This document shows positions 53,604-64,000 of a DNA stretch of 64,000 nt, in pieces. A program made the position numbers and the translations under genes. The DNA is from Cyphellophora europaea CBS 101466 (taxonomy: Eukaryota > Ascomycota > Eurotiomycetes > Chaetothyriales > Cyphellophoraceae), in contig NW_008481811.1 of NCBI RefSeq assembly GCF_000365145.1, positions 2,108,001 to 2,172,000 of the forward strand. Direction: 5' to 3'. Numbering within the stretch: position 1 is the first letter of the stretch; every line of letters starts with the position of its first letter. The notes under the pieces were generated by a model. The model saw nothing but the letters and a program-made list of their open reading frames with translations. It had not been told where the DNA came from and searched no databases.

Positions 53604-55716
53604 TGTTTGTCGTGGAGATTGGTATGAAGGTTTTGAGTGGTAGGTCTTCTGGACTTTTGGGACAGTGAATGAGGTTGGATACTAGGCGTGACAGAATCGC
53701 AGGTCAGGAATGGCCGCTGCACATATATACAGCAACCTACCAAGTCGACTGATCTGCAAAGTCATTCATACGCGTGAGCTCAACCTGATTGTTATCTGCA
53801 TATCCTAGGCGCAGTATTGGTCGGTCGCCTGCACATAAGACACATAATCTCGCAATTGTTGCCATTCAATGCCATCAGTGGCTACACCATGACCAGGCGA
53901 GTGATGACGAGCTGCGAGGCGAGCAGCGGGTGGTGGTCCTGGCTGGCTGATACAAAATCAGGCTGGCGCTGACCCATCGTCAAGGCAAGCAATTACGGCC
54001 ATTTGCGCCGCTCAATCAGTGATAAGCAACATCTATTCCCAGGACCTGAATGAGGCGACTCGAAATTAGTGCTGATCAGGCAAAGTGGCTGGCGTTTCCC
54101 TTGTGTATGTAGGTAAGGCGGCCAGCTGGACCGAGTCACCATGGCAAGTTGGAAGTACGAGCTTACTGCGTCGCCAAGCCATCGTGGTTCACCTGGCAGT
54201 TCATTCGATGAGATCATGTCCCGAAGTATCTCGTTCTTGAGATGATCTTACAGGCGTCGTGTTCTTGTCGAGCAAAGCGTGATCACGCGCAGTGTAGGGT
54301 AGAGTGTATTAATGTTCTCGTCACTCAGAGACAAATGCTAATTGAGCTGGGAGGAGCTTGTGTTGGCCATGTCTCGATTTGCCAGTAAGCGAACGAGGCG
54401 AAGACGAGCTATCTCATTGACGACTTTGACTTTGATCAACATTGAAGCAAGGCGCTACCTGAATCTGACATTCAAGTAGACAGGGCACGTAGTAGTGGTA
54501 GTGGTAGTAGTAGTACTTCACTCGCTTACTGCCAAGCATTCACTGCCTGAGAGTGGATACCTCGGGATATACAACAAGAGCTCGAGTTGATCTACGAGGC
54601 CTCAAGTCAGCATTGACAGCAACAATTGGCTGTTGTACAGAAGGTCGCCCTAACAAACATGTTTACACACAATCGTTCCCTATGGTCTTCCCGCGACAAG
54701 GCAGTAACCACCCTGGAGAAGCCCTCAAACGCCACGCACATGGACTTCACGCTGACGAGGTCAATACACTGGGAGGTTCCTTCCATCCTGCTGGAGGTAT
54801 CCATGATCATATGAAAAATGTGAAGGTAGCGAAGAGGAATGAGCACTGCCAGTCGAGTCGGGTTGGGACTGTGCTCGAAGCCAAGGTTGAATTTACTGCT
54901 TGCGCTAGTCTCATACGAAAGATCACCGGAGGTTTCGCCTCCGAATCCTCCGTACCTTTACGCACAATTATTCTGTGCTTCATTGGTGGCCGAAACGCGT
55001 TGCTCCGAGATAGACTTGTTTATGATACTGTGCAACTGGGAGAGTGCTTCGGAAATTATATCCACGTGTCTTCTAGCTTACAACGTACCTGCTTGGCCGA
55101 TTGTGATTCCTCAGCTCGGAGTTGCAGCAGTCATGACCTCACACACCAGCAATCCTGCCATCAAGTGACTGTTAACTGAAGGCCATAACCTTGTCACGTT
55201 GACATAGCCTTCCGGGGAGAAGTTACCTAGAACCCTGGAAACGTGGGTGTGCCTCATAATGCTGCCAAGCCCAGCACACTATCTGTGGACTGGCTTGACC
55301 TTAGATGACTGGGCCAAAGCCAGGAGTCTTGAGATGTAATGCTTTGAGCTTTGCACAGTTCAGGATCTCAATCGAAACTCCTGTTATTGAAATGTCCAGG
55401 GGCGTATGAAGGACGAGTACTCTTTTCATGAGGCTGCGCTCTGCCTCATCTGGACTGACGCGCGAATTGAGGCTGAGGCGCTGGGGCACGTGTGGAACCC
55501 CTGCCACTTCGGGCGCCCGCAGACCCCGTTCCCTTTTTCGAGGGGGTCGAGATCCCTTGTAATGGCTGGTGAGACCAGGTCGCCTTCATCGCACCACAGT
55601 GGAAGCCTACCATCCAGTAGCGACCTGCGACCTACGACCTATTACCGCTTCGGACGAGTCGCTGCTGCCTCAATCCTACCAACAGCTGCTCCTTCCTCAT
55701 GACTTGAGACCCTCCC
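53604..55716. other. Intergenic, no supported gene
   Basis: 2.1 kb between the triple-motif gene and the TPT transporter gene (divergent). Contains a short imperfect GTA/GTG repeat at about 54491-54516. Plus-strand frame 54553-55179 begins without an ATG and has no domain. Confidence 0.45.
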
Positions 55717-57251
55717 ATGGCCACTCCTCCCCCCAAGGAGTCAAGACGATCACGTCCACCTACTGCGCAACGCGACGAGCCTCACAATCCGCGTCGGAAG
55801 TTCCGTCGGCGCACGACAGACTCCCTCTCCGATTCCCGCGAATTCCAATCAGACGATGAATCCCGCTCATCCATGTCCGAATCACTAGAATTAGAGCCCA
55901 TCGGTTCGGACGGCGAGGAGGTTGATGAAGAGACGGGCCTCACAGGCAAAGAACGTCAGAAATACTTGCAGCGCAAGCGACGACAGGATGCTCTGGATGC
56001 TCGAATTGGGGGTGCCAGCAGTCTTTCCCTTGACGACGAACGGAAGGCTGCTGACCGCAATGTCACTCGCAAGTTGATCGTCAACGCCATGCTGATTGCA
56101 GCGTGGTACGTCTTTTCGTTGTCAATATCCCTAGTACGTGTCCCAAATGACAGCGAGCACAATTTACTGAACTATGCCAGTACAACAAGTGGATGTTCTC
56201 GTCCGAGCATCTAGACTTCCACTTCCCTATGTTCACGACATCGCTCCATATGATTGTGCAGTTCCTACTAGCTGCCACAATCCTCCTCATATTCCCGAAG
56301 CTGCGGCCTTCTGTACCGCCAAACCCTCATGGCGAGACCAAGCCCCTTGTTACACCACTCTTCTACTTTACGCGTCTCGTGCCCACCGGGACGACAACCT
56401 CGCTCGATATTGGACTTGGCAATACTTCGCTCCGCTATATCACATTGACCTTCTATACTATGTGCAAGTCTTCAGTACTCATCTTCGTCCTCACGTTTGC
56501 ATTCCTCTTCCGACTCGAGAAGCCGTCCGTCAAGCTAATTCTCATCATACTCACCATGACTGGAGGTGTCCTAATGATGGTATTCGGTGAGACCGCTTTC
56601 CACGCGCTGGGTTTCGCTTTGGCAATGAGCGCGTCCTTCTTCTCCGGCTTCCGGTGGGGCCTGACCCAGATTCTCATGCTGCGGCATCCTGCAACCTCGA
56701 ATCCTTTCGCCACCCTCTTCTTCCTCGCACCTATCATGTTTGCAACTCTCTTCACCATCTCGCTCTTCGCCGAGTCCCCTTCCGCCATCGTCTCCGGACT
56801 TCATATACTGGTGTCGGCCCAAGGCCTCGCGAAGTCGCTTTTGTTACTCATCATACCCGGAACTCTCGCATTCTGCATGATTGCCGCGGAATTCACGCTG
56901 CTGCAGCGAACAAGTGTCGTCACGCTGTCGATCTGTGGAATATTCAAAGAAGTCGTCACTATCAGTGCTGCGGGCATCATTTTCCACGATGAATTGAGTA
57001 TCATCAACGTCTCAGGCTTATTGGTTACGATTGCATGCATCGCCTACTACAACTATTTCAAAGTAAGCAAGATGAGAGAGGAGGCCAGGGCAAAGCTCGC
57101 GAAGAAGACCGACGATCAAGATGACGACGTCGAGGTGGATCAAGAAGCTTTTCGGGAAGATGGCCCGAGTGAGAGGGAAGGGCTGATGAACGGTCAGCCA
57201 AGAGAGAACAATCGCCGTGGGAGCGATTCTTCACCGCAACGACAGAGCTGA
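55717..57251 (+). CDS. TPT-family (SLC35-like) nucleotide-sugar / phosphate translocator
   Basis: Drug/metabolite-transporter superfamily member, probably Golgi/ER. Exons 55717-56133 and 56181-57251 with a 47-nt intron (56134-56180, GTACGT...CCAG) joining SLSISL-YNKWMF, the conserved first-helix motif of triose-phosphate-translocator-like proteins; 495 residues. An acidic/Ser-rich cytosolic N-terminus of about 120 residues precedes ten hydrophobic helices, including TSLDIGLGNTSLRYI, TFYTMCKSSVLIFVL, SGFRWGLTQILM and IFKEVVTISAAGIIF. The C-terminus is charged. This resembles the SLC35C2 / yeast Ymd8 group; substrate not determinable. Confidence 0.92.
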
Positions 57252-57766
57252 GACAGCGTTCCCACCGGATAGTGCATTTCAACCCCTTCATGTTGAGGGC
57301 TTTCAGGATATGCTAAGATTTAGGGAAAGAAGCATGATCTTGTTTCTTCTTCCATACTCGTTGTCCGTTTAGTCGCGTGCTTGCTATCTACACCGTCTCG
57401 TCGAGGGGAAGAGACGAGACTTAGCTCGTCCCTGAACCATGCCTCGGGTGCCACCTCGCTCTGCGTAGACACTTCCCTCCCCTGTCCCCTCAGCTAAGAC
57501 GTAGAGACAGTGCCTAGCGTGAGTGCTTTGGGCGCTGTCGACCTAGCTGAGCCTGGCGGTATCCAAATGATGCGGACGGCAGCGCGCGCGGTGCGCATAG
57601 ACGGCGAAATCGTCCTTGCCCACGAGTGGACCTCCGTGCTCAGAACCCCACTGGAACCCTGTGACGACTCCTTTGCCCGAGTGACCCGACGGCTCGGAAT
57701 GTGGTCGCCTGTAAGTGGGCAATCGCGCTGTGTGCTCTCAAGCCTGTGATACTCTCTTTAAGGCTC
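57252..57766. other. Convergent 3' intergenic, nothing recognised
   Basis: 515 bases between the stops of the transporter and LSM12 genes. No feature seen. Confidence 0.5.
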
Positions 57767-58656
57767 TCAACCGCCCTTCCGCTCCGCTCCCCCTCCCGCG
57801 GCGCCAGAAGTCGAGACCCTCTTATCCAGCCCACCCTTCCCCAAGCGCAACTTCGCCTTGCTCAACTCCATATCCACCACTTTCCTGAAGCGGTCCAAAT
57901 CGCCCTTGAAGCCGCCGTTGCGGCCTTCCTGCCCGTTTCCTCCCTCGCCCGCCTGCGGGCCGTGATAGTAGCCGACGTTCGCGCCCTGGTACGGCTTCTC
58001 GATCACGAACGCGTCCGAGATGACCATCTTGTTGCCCTCCCAGCGCGCGGGGTGCGTGCGCGACAGCGCATCGTACAGTGCTTGATCGAGCGGTAGCGTG
58101 CCGCGGGGGCCCTGTCGCGCCTGCGCGGACTGCTGTGCCGAGACACCGCTCTGGAGGCGGGCCTGTAAGGAGGCGGTGTCGAGCTGCTGCGCTGCGGCCG
58201 TGGACGTGGTGCTGTTGTCTTGCGCAGTGCTGCTGGGACCGGGCGACAGGAGCTGGAAGTTCTGGATCTGCGCGAGGGGGATGATGCGGTAGGCGCCGGA
58301 GGGGGCGACGAGTGTGCTGGGGGAGATCGTGGTCGAGGAACCGGCGGCTGCCATGGTGGTGGAAGTGTTGAGGATGAGGAGGGAGGTGAGCGGGTCGGCG
58401 GTGTAGAGGGTCCCTTCGACAGTGGTGTTGGATGTGGTGGTGACACGGATTCTGTTTTCGTAATGTCAGTACTGGGTCGACAATGTTCGGGAGTCCTCAG
58501 GAGATGAGGAACGTACCGTGCGCCTACAGCGCCGCTCAGTGCTCCATCTAAAGGCACAAGAGAAGCCGCGCCGGCACCAGCATTTGCACTGCCAGGTCCC
58601 TCATTGCCCTTGGGAAGAGCGACCGGGACCTTTTGGGCACTGGGTTTGGAGGCCAT
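57767..58656 (-). CDS. LSM12: LSM12-like protein (LSm + AD domain)
   Basis: 274 residues from 58517-58656 and 57767-58451; the 65-nt intron (58452-58516, GTACGT...ACAG) joins GAVGAR-IRVTTTSN. The N-terminal half is an LSm-like fold (LSGAVGARIRVTTTSNTTVE, then TLYTADPLTSLLILN). The C-terminal half has the anticodon-binding-like AD domain (LYDALSRTHPARWEGNKMVI, SDAFVIEKPYQGANV). A Gly-rich insertion and Gly-rich tail are local features. LSM12 in yeast associates with Pbp1/ataxin-2 and ribosomes. It is divergently placed before the 6PGD terminator. Confidence 0.88.
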
Positions 58657-59170
58657 GTCTATGGTGCTTGCAGCAGGAACAACAGCTGCTGGGCACGAGG
58701 ACAGGCTACAGCAATAGCAGAAAGAAGTGAATGGAGGTGGGCATCTCCTGATGAGGCTGGGGAAAGTACAAACACGGATTAACATAAGTCCGTGCCGAAA
58801 CACCGTGACCAGAAAGTCAGGCGGGGCTGCGCTTGAAGTTGGTAAACACATTCAACACAGTTGGTAACTCTTCAAGCTTCGTTTCATTTCATAGGTCTCT
58901 GACCTTTTTGTCTATGTCCTCGCTGTCTCATGCAATGCGAGATCAGCAGTTTCTGAAGAGCTCTAATTACAGTGGTTCAAGGCCGGCTAGGTCGTCTTAT
59001 GAGACCAGCGCTCGAATGTCGAGGCTAGTCTTCGGCGAGAAGCCGCGATTGCTTGTGAGTACCCGAACTTGAGCACTCGGATTGAGAAAACTGACAATGC
59101 TGGCGCTCAGGATCCTATGTGAAACAGGAACCCAAGTCGACAGTGCAGCATCTCTTGATGTGGGAAACGC
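58657..59170. other. Intergenic, LSM12 promoter and GND1 3' flank
   Basis: 514 bases. A short plus-strand frame (58833-59072) has no recognisable content. No distinct element seen. Confidence 0.45.
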
Positions 59171-60951
59171 TTAGGCGGTGTAGGTGGAGGCAGAGACGTT
59201 ACCGCCACGGCCAGTCCAGTTGACGTGAGTGTACTGACCAGCAGGGTACTTGTCGGAGACATACTCGGGCTTGACCAAGAAGGTGTGAGCGCCGAAGTAG
59301 TCACGCTGGGCCTGGAGCAGATTGGCGGGCAGATCCTTGGTACGGTAACCGTCGAAGAAGGCAAGGGCAGTGCTGAAAGCAGGAGTGGGAATGCCAGCCT
59401 TGACGGACCAGGCAATAACGTCTCTCCATCCCTCTTGGGCGTTGTGAATGGCCTTGTTGAAGAAGTCGTTGAACAGAAGGTTCTCAAGGTCAGGTTGGGC
59501 ACGGTAGGCCGAGGTGATATCCTTCAAGAACACGGAGCGAATGATGCAGCCGCCGCGCCACATCAGGGCGATGGATGGCTTGTTGAGCTTCCAGCCGTAC
59601 TCCTTGGCAGCCTGTCCTGTGTCAGCATTGTGCCTGCGGAATCTGGGGACAACTTACAGTCTGCATCAGCATGAAACCCTGAGCATACGAGATGATCTTG
59701 GAAGCATACAGAGCCTGCTCAAGGTTGTCGAGGAAGGCCTGACGATCACCAGTGAACTTGGGGGTGGGGCCGCTGAGAACCTTGGCAGCACGACCACGCT
59801 CCTCCTTGATGGAAGACAAGCAACGAGCAAAGACAGCCTCGCCGATGAGAGTCACGGGCATGCCGAGGTCGAGAGCGTTGATGGCAGTCCACTTGCCAGT
59901 ACCCTTCTGGCCAGCCGAGTCGAGGATCTTCTCAACAAGGGGAGTACCATCATCGTCGTTGTAGGCGAGGACGTCACGAGTGATCTCGATGAGGAACGAG
60001 TCAAGAACACCCTTGTTCCACTTGGCGAACTGCTCGGACATCTCAGCATAGGTCATGCCCAGACCGCGCTTCATCACGTCGTAGGCCTGAGAATGTCAGT
60101 GGTGAGCCCCCTCACAAAGCCGGCTACGACACTTACCTCGCTGATCAGCTGCATGTCACCATACTCGATACCGTTGTGGACCATCTTAACGTAGTGGCCG
60201 GCACCATCGTCACCAACCCAGTCGCAGCATGGCTCACCATCGGACTTGGCAGCGATAGACTGGAAGACGTCCTTGATGTATGGCCAGGCCTCCTCGTTAC
60301 CACCGGGCATGAGAGAGGGACCATAGCGGGCACCCTCCTCACCACCGGAGACACCAGTGCCAACGAAACGGATGCCCTTCTCTTTGAGGTACTTGGTACG
60401 ACGGTTGGAGTCTGGGTAGTGGGAGTTACCACCGTCGATGATGATGTCGCCGGGGTCGCAGTAGGGAAGGAGCTTCTCGATGAAGTCATCGACGGCAGGA
60501 CCAGCCATGACAAGCAGCATCATACGACGGGGCTTCTTCAGCTTGGCAGCGAACTCCTCAATGGAGTGAGCACCGACAATGGACTTGCCTAGAGAGATGT
60601 TAGCAGATGACTTATGGGCAGCTTGATGGTCTTACCCTTGGCCTCATTCTCGAGGAAGCGATCAACCTTGGACACGGTACGGTTGAAGGCAACAACGGTG
60701 AAGCCGTGGTCGGCGGCGTTGAGGATCAGGTTCTGTCCCATGACAGCAAGGCCGATGAGGCCGAAATCACCACTAGGTTCCGCGTGCGCAGCGCCGACAT
60801 TAATGCCGGCAAGGCGCGCACTAAAGTCAGCATGGCTCAGCAACGATACAGAAGAAATGGTCGGGGATCGAGTGCATGCTAGGGATGCTATAGCTCGCCA
60901 TCGGCAGCCTGCAGTGAGGTGTTGAGGTGATACTTACACTGCACCAGACAT
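59171..60951 (-). CDS. GND1: 6-phosphogluconate dehydrogenase, decarboxylating
   Basis: Oxidative pentose phosphate pathway: 6-phosphogluconate + NADP+ to ribulose-5-phosphate + CO2 + NADPH, cytosolic. Five exons: 60938-60951 (14 nt), 60636-60820, 60137-60588, 59658-60086, 59171-59611; introns of 117, 47, 50 and 46 nt. Spliced product 506 residues. The first exon supplies only MSGAV, joined to ARLAGINVGAAHAEPSG, a longer N-terminus than usual, before the NADP motif GLIGLAVMGQN. Catalytic blocks are intact: GTGVSGGEEGARYGPS, WVGDDGAGHYVKMVHNGIEY, AGQKGTGKWT and MWRGGCIIRS, ending with GGNVSASTYTA. The 14-nt coding first exon and a 117-nt first intron resemble intron arrangements of other highly expressed glycolytic/pentose genes in fungi. 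Confidence 0.96.
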
Positions 60952-62057
60952 TTTGGCGGGGTTTGTCAAGGAAGCTTTGAGAACGAGATTGGGTAGACTG
61001 GGGGATTGTTTAAGAAGTGAGAGATGTAGACGATACTGTGCAAGAAGGCTGCTCTGATGCACCGAAAAAGAGTCGAGGCTTCTTGTTGTGGTATGAGAGA
61101 AAAAGGAAGAGACGGTGGTGGAGGTGGGATGATGGAAGAAGTTATTTGGTGGGGGCTGCGAGCAAAGCAGGGACCCGCCAGTTTATCCGGAACCTCCCCG
61201 GCCTTTACCATTCACTCAACTATTGCCAGTCATGCCGGCGGGTACTCCGCAACTACTGGCTACCCGGCCTGTTGGCTTATACAGCAATCTGGACTCCCGC
61301 GGAGACTACCGGCTCTTGAGCCCCGTTGATGAGGCACAAGATGCTCATTCAGCCAGTCACCACGGCACGTTTGATGCCCCGAACAACCTGAAACGGGCAT
61401 CACAATATCTGAATAAGTCACAAGTTATTACTCAGCAGCTGTGATTTGACGGTCCGTCAGCGTCTCCGTGCAGCTGCCGTCGACGAAAACACAGCATGCA
61501 ACACATGTAGCGTATACTTGAGAGGCTTGCAACGGCTGGAGGAGCTATCATGGCGAGGGCGGGCGGCTTCGGATGGAAGACTAAGATATCTTCGGGCCTG
61601 CAAAATTTTGCTGTCTCACAAGGACCGCGCCAAAAACATGCTCTGTCCCAGGGTGACTGGCGCCCGGCGGCGCTGGATTGCCCAGCCAGAACAAAAGTCT
61701 CAACGCCGGGATGGAGGGGCATTGATCCCCACCGCGGGTGAGAGAGGGTGGAGAGAGCAACGGCAAGGGCATTTACTCGCGTAGCCTGCCGGATTTAGGC
61801 GACATCCTTGCCGCATTTTCCAGCGCCTGTCCGCATCACTTCATCGTCACTGCAGACCTGCTGGTACATTGTTGTTGCAACAACTTCAGGACTCCAGCTA
61901 TCGCCCAGGGACGTTTTGTCAAAAGAGACCACCGAGCCTGAAGCAACAGGTTTGTGGCTTCAGAAATCATCCAGGTCTGACGCGGTTGCAGGCCCACGGT
62001 ACGTTATCTCGACCTGCCCACTCACTCCGCTCTGTTCTGCAAGATCAAGCATTCATC
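60952..62057. promoter_or_regulatory. Divergent upstream region, GND1 and RRM protein
   Basis: About 1.1 kb. The GND1 5' flank (60960-61010) is pyrimidine-rich on the minus strand. The frame open before 62058 on the plus strand is leader of the RRM gene, whose protein-like sequence begins at MSYPPPPG. No other gene is supported. Confidence 0.45.
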
Positions 62058-62999
62058 ATGTCCTATCCGCCACCTCCAGGTCTCGGTGCTTCCGACCCAG
62101 AACGCCCAGCAGGCCTTCCTGCTAAGCCTCCGCCATCGTCCAACGCGCCCTCGAAGGCAAGTGGCTTCAAGCCCGCTTTTTCGTTCGCACCCCGAGCAGT
62201 CGCGCAGACCCAACGCACCCAGAGTCCAGCACAGTACGTGTCGCCGCCAGTTCCTTCATACAACTCGCCCTCGCCATACCAACCGGCGTCAGGGCCCGGC
62301 TCTTACAGCCAACCGTCCTACGATGCTGCTCCCCAAATCCACAACCCGTTTCCCGCGCCAGGTACAGCCGAAGCAGCGAGCTTCGCTGCTGCAGCCAATT
62401 ACGATCCCGAATACGAGGCTCAGATAGCTCAATGGCAGTCAGCATACGTCAGCAAAGATGGAGAGAAGCCACGTCTCCCTGGCCAGTCTGCATCGGCGGC
62501 GGCCGCTGCAGCTGCAGCTCCTTCGCGAACAGACTCGCCAGCCTCCAAGCATGAGACTCCCAAGACAGTCCAACGGACTGGAGGCGGTACAAGCTGGCAG
62601 GACTCCTCTCTATTAGAATGGGACCCGGCCCACTTCCGCATCTTTGTGGGCAACCTCGCAGGTGAGGTGACCGATGACTCGTTACTTAAAGCATTCGCGA
62701 AATACGAATCTGTACAAAAGGCCAGAGTGGTGCGAGACAAGCGCACCACCAAGTCGAAAGGCTTCGGTTTTGTCAGTTTCAAGGATGGAGATGACTATTT
62801 CCAGGCTGCTCGTGAAATGCAGGGCAAATACATTGGCAGTCACCCCATTTCAATCAAACGAGCTACGACCGAGGTACGACCTACCACTGTTCAAGATCGC
62901 AAGGGCAAGAACAGGAACAAGGGTGGCAAAGTTGAGCATGGTGGAATCAAGAAGAAGGGTCACGACAAGACAAAGAACGGATTGAAGATTCTCGGCTGA
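62058..62999 (+). CDS. RRM RNA-binding protein, RBM42-like
   Basis: 313 residues, one exon, start 62058 (MSYPPPPGLGASD). The first 180 residues are Pro/Ala/Ser-rich and disordered, with an acidic YDPEYEAQIAQWQSAY helix and an Ala run. One RRM lies at about 195-275, with RNP2 RIFVGNL and RNP1 KGFGFVSF. The block preceding it (WQDSSLLEWDPAHFRIFVGN) and the tail after it (KRATTEVRPTT, then a Lys/Gly-rich end) match the RBM42 group of eukaryotic spliceosome-associated proteins. Nuclear role in splicing is inferred from that similarity. Confidence 0.92.
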   Translation: MSYPPPPGLGASDPERPAGLPAKPPPSSNAPSKASGFKPAFSFAPRAVAQTQRTQSPAQYVSPPVPSYNSPSPYQPASGPGSYSQPSYDAAPQIHNPFPAPGTAEAASFAAAANYDPEYEAQIAQWQSAYVSKDGEKPRLPGQSASAAAAAAAAPSRTDSPASKHETPKTVQRTGGGTSWQDSSLLEWDPAHFRIFVGNLAGEVTDDSLLKAFAKYESVQKARVVRDKRTTKSKGFGFVSFKDGDDYFQAAREMQGKYIGSHPISIKRATTEVRPTTVQDRKGKNRNKGGKVEHGGIKKKGHDKTKNGLKILG

Positions 63000-64000
63000 G
63001 CTGTCCAGCACCGACGTCTAGCGTCGAATTCATCATCAAGCAAACCATCCTTTGATTGAAAAGGACTAGAGCATGAACGACATGTCAGAAGCACTTGACA
63101 CCTTACGGGACAATACTGGCATGGAGACAGTATCATCGATACCTTCGAATTTGATAGGCATCATGGTTCTATGGTTTCTCACCGTCTGATAGGTGTCAGT
63201 GAGGACGCCAGCAACGAGACGGGGTGCGGAACGTGGTACGCAGCTTGCACTCGACCAGGCGTAGAAACCACGTCAACCAACTGGGTTGGGTTCCGATGTG
63301 ATCGATACAACTACAGTCTCCAGGTCATTCTGACAGAGTTTACAGCTTTAATTGGCTTCTGGGTTTATCCATAGTCGTTCCAAGCTGCACTTCATGTGTG
63401 GAGGCAGCTGATATGAATCAATGGCATACACTGCCTGAATGTCAACCACTTTCAAGACCTTGACAATATAATTGTCCCCCGTCATCGTAGCTACCGTGCA
63501 ACTGAATCGAATCTCTCGGAGTGAGTCATAAAACTTCAAGTACGGAATGCAGCCACTTGCTCCAGAATTGAAACTGACAGTGATTTTTACAGGTAATTGA
63601 TGCTTCGTAGACCTGAGGAGGAAAGACCGTTCCATCGGCGCGTCAAAAGTCCTTAGAGGCCAGGGTTTTTGATGCAGCTCAGGCTCCGCGCGATCGCCAG
63701 AAGTCAAGTTCTTTCAGGCGTCCCAGTGTCTGCCAGCCTCACTTTTATGGGCGCTCTTACCTGTGCCTCCGCAACTTTGCCAAACCGACCAACGTGCCAG
63801 ACTTGCTGGCTTGAGTCATACAAGGCATCGTGGTGCGATCCTGTCAATGGCCACGTACAAGGCCTCGATGCGCCTTGTGCGAAATCATGGCCTGCATGCA
63901 GCCACATACGAGACAGCTACTCACACGGCATCCTGTGCCGCCTCGATTGAGCCATAGCCGCGCCATCAGCTCGAGTTTCGCTTGAATCGTTCGCTCACGC
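63000..64000. other. Window end, no firmly supported gene
   Basis: A minus-strand frame with ATG at 63635 and stop at 63348 encodes 95 residues (MERSFLLRSTKHQLPVKITV at its start, strand-like, no domain recognised). It may be the last exon of a gene or chance. Nothing else visible. Confidence 0.35.

Noticed and set aside
54553..55179. 208-codon plus-strand frame
   Set aside because: First codon is not ATG, the content is Cys/Thr/Ser-rich with no domain, and overlapping frames on the other strand are equally open.
1..64000. tRNA, rRNA, CRISPR or transposon features
   Set aside because: I looked for tRNA A/B boxes, terminal inverted or direct long repeats, transposase and reverse transcriptase motifs and found none I could support. 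Very degenerate or RIP-mutated elements could escape reading by eye.

Overview
The window comes from a filamentous ascomycete nuclear genome (Pezizomycotina; Dothideomycetes is my best guess, an inference from overall protein character). Support: many 43-120 nt spliceosomal introns with GTRNGT donors and CTNAC branch points, a HET-domain gene, an AA14-type lytic polysaccharide monooxygenase, an O-methyltransferase, a CHAT/STAND receptor-like gene, and housekeeping genes of fungal type. I see no transposon, rRNA, tRNA or CRISPR array.

Layout. 1-13.3 kb: partial AA14 LPMO (-), HBS1 ribosome-rescue GTPase (-), HET-domain protein (-), then the endosomal deubiquitinase Doa4 (-) head-to-head with the ESCRT-0 subunit Vps27 (+). 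13.9-23.7 kb: a long ankyrin protein with a nucleotidyltransferase-like N-terminus (-), adenylosuccinate lyase (+), Mediator subunit Med7 (-), a PAP2 lipid phosphatase (+). 23.9-28.5 kb: a 43-residue Cys-rich peptide ending in a CaaX box (-), a small secreted protein (+), a flavin monooxygenase (-) divergent from an NTF2-like membrane protein (+), and a short unknown membrane protein (-). 28.5-34.2 kb is gene-poor, with two weak small-ORF candidates. 34.3-40.7 kb: an uncharacterised 327-residue protein (-) divergent from a 1654-residue CHAT protease / STAND NTPase / helical-repeat protein (+). 41.1-51.6 kb: O-methyltransferase (+), cation/proton antiporter (-), MCT-type MFS transporter (-) with a 9-nt microexon and a GC-AG intron, a small unknown protein (+), an extended SDR (-). 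53.2-63 kb: a small protein with three copies of an R[NG]S[YF][SR]R[QR]FL motif (-), a TPT-type transporter (+), LSM12 (-), 6-phosphogluconate dehydrogenase (-), and an RBM42-like RRM protein (+).

How genes fit together. Doa4/Vps27 share one intergenic region and act in the same pathway (ubiquitin-dependent endosomal sorting). The strongest candidate for an undescribed system is the divergent pair at 34.3-40.7 kb: a CHAT-STAND receptor with apparently intact catalytic and P-loop motifs beside a beta-strand-rich protein with a long acidic linker, an arrangement like protease-activated pore-former modules; the gasdermin-like identity of the partner is a hypothesis. Gene models were spliced by hand; intron coordinates are given where they matter.
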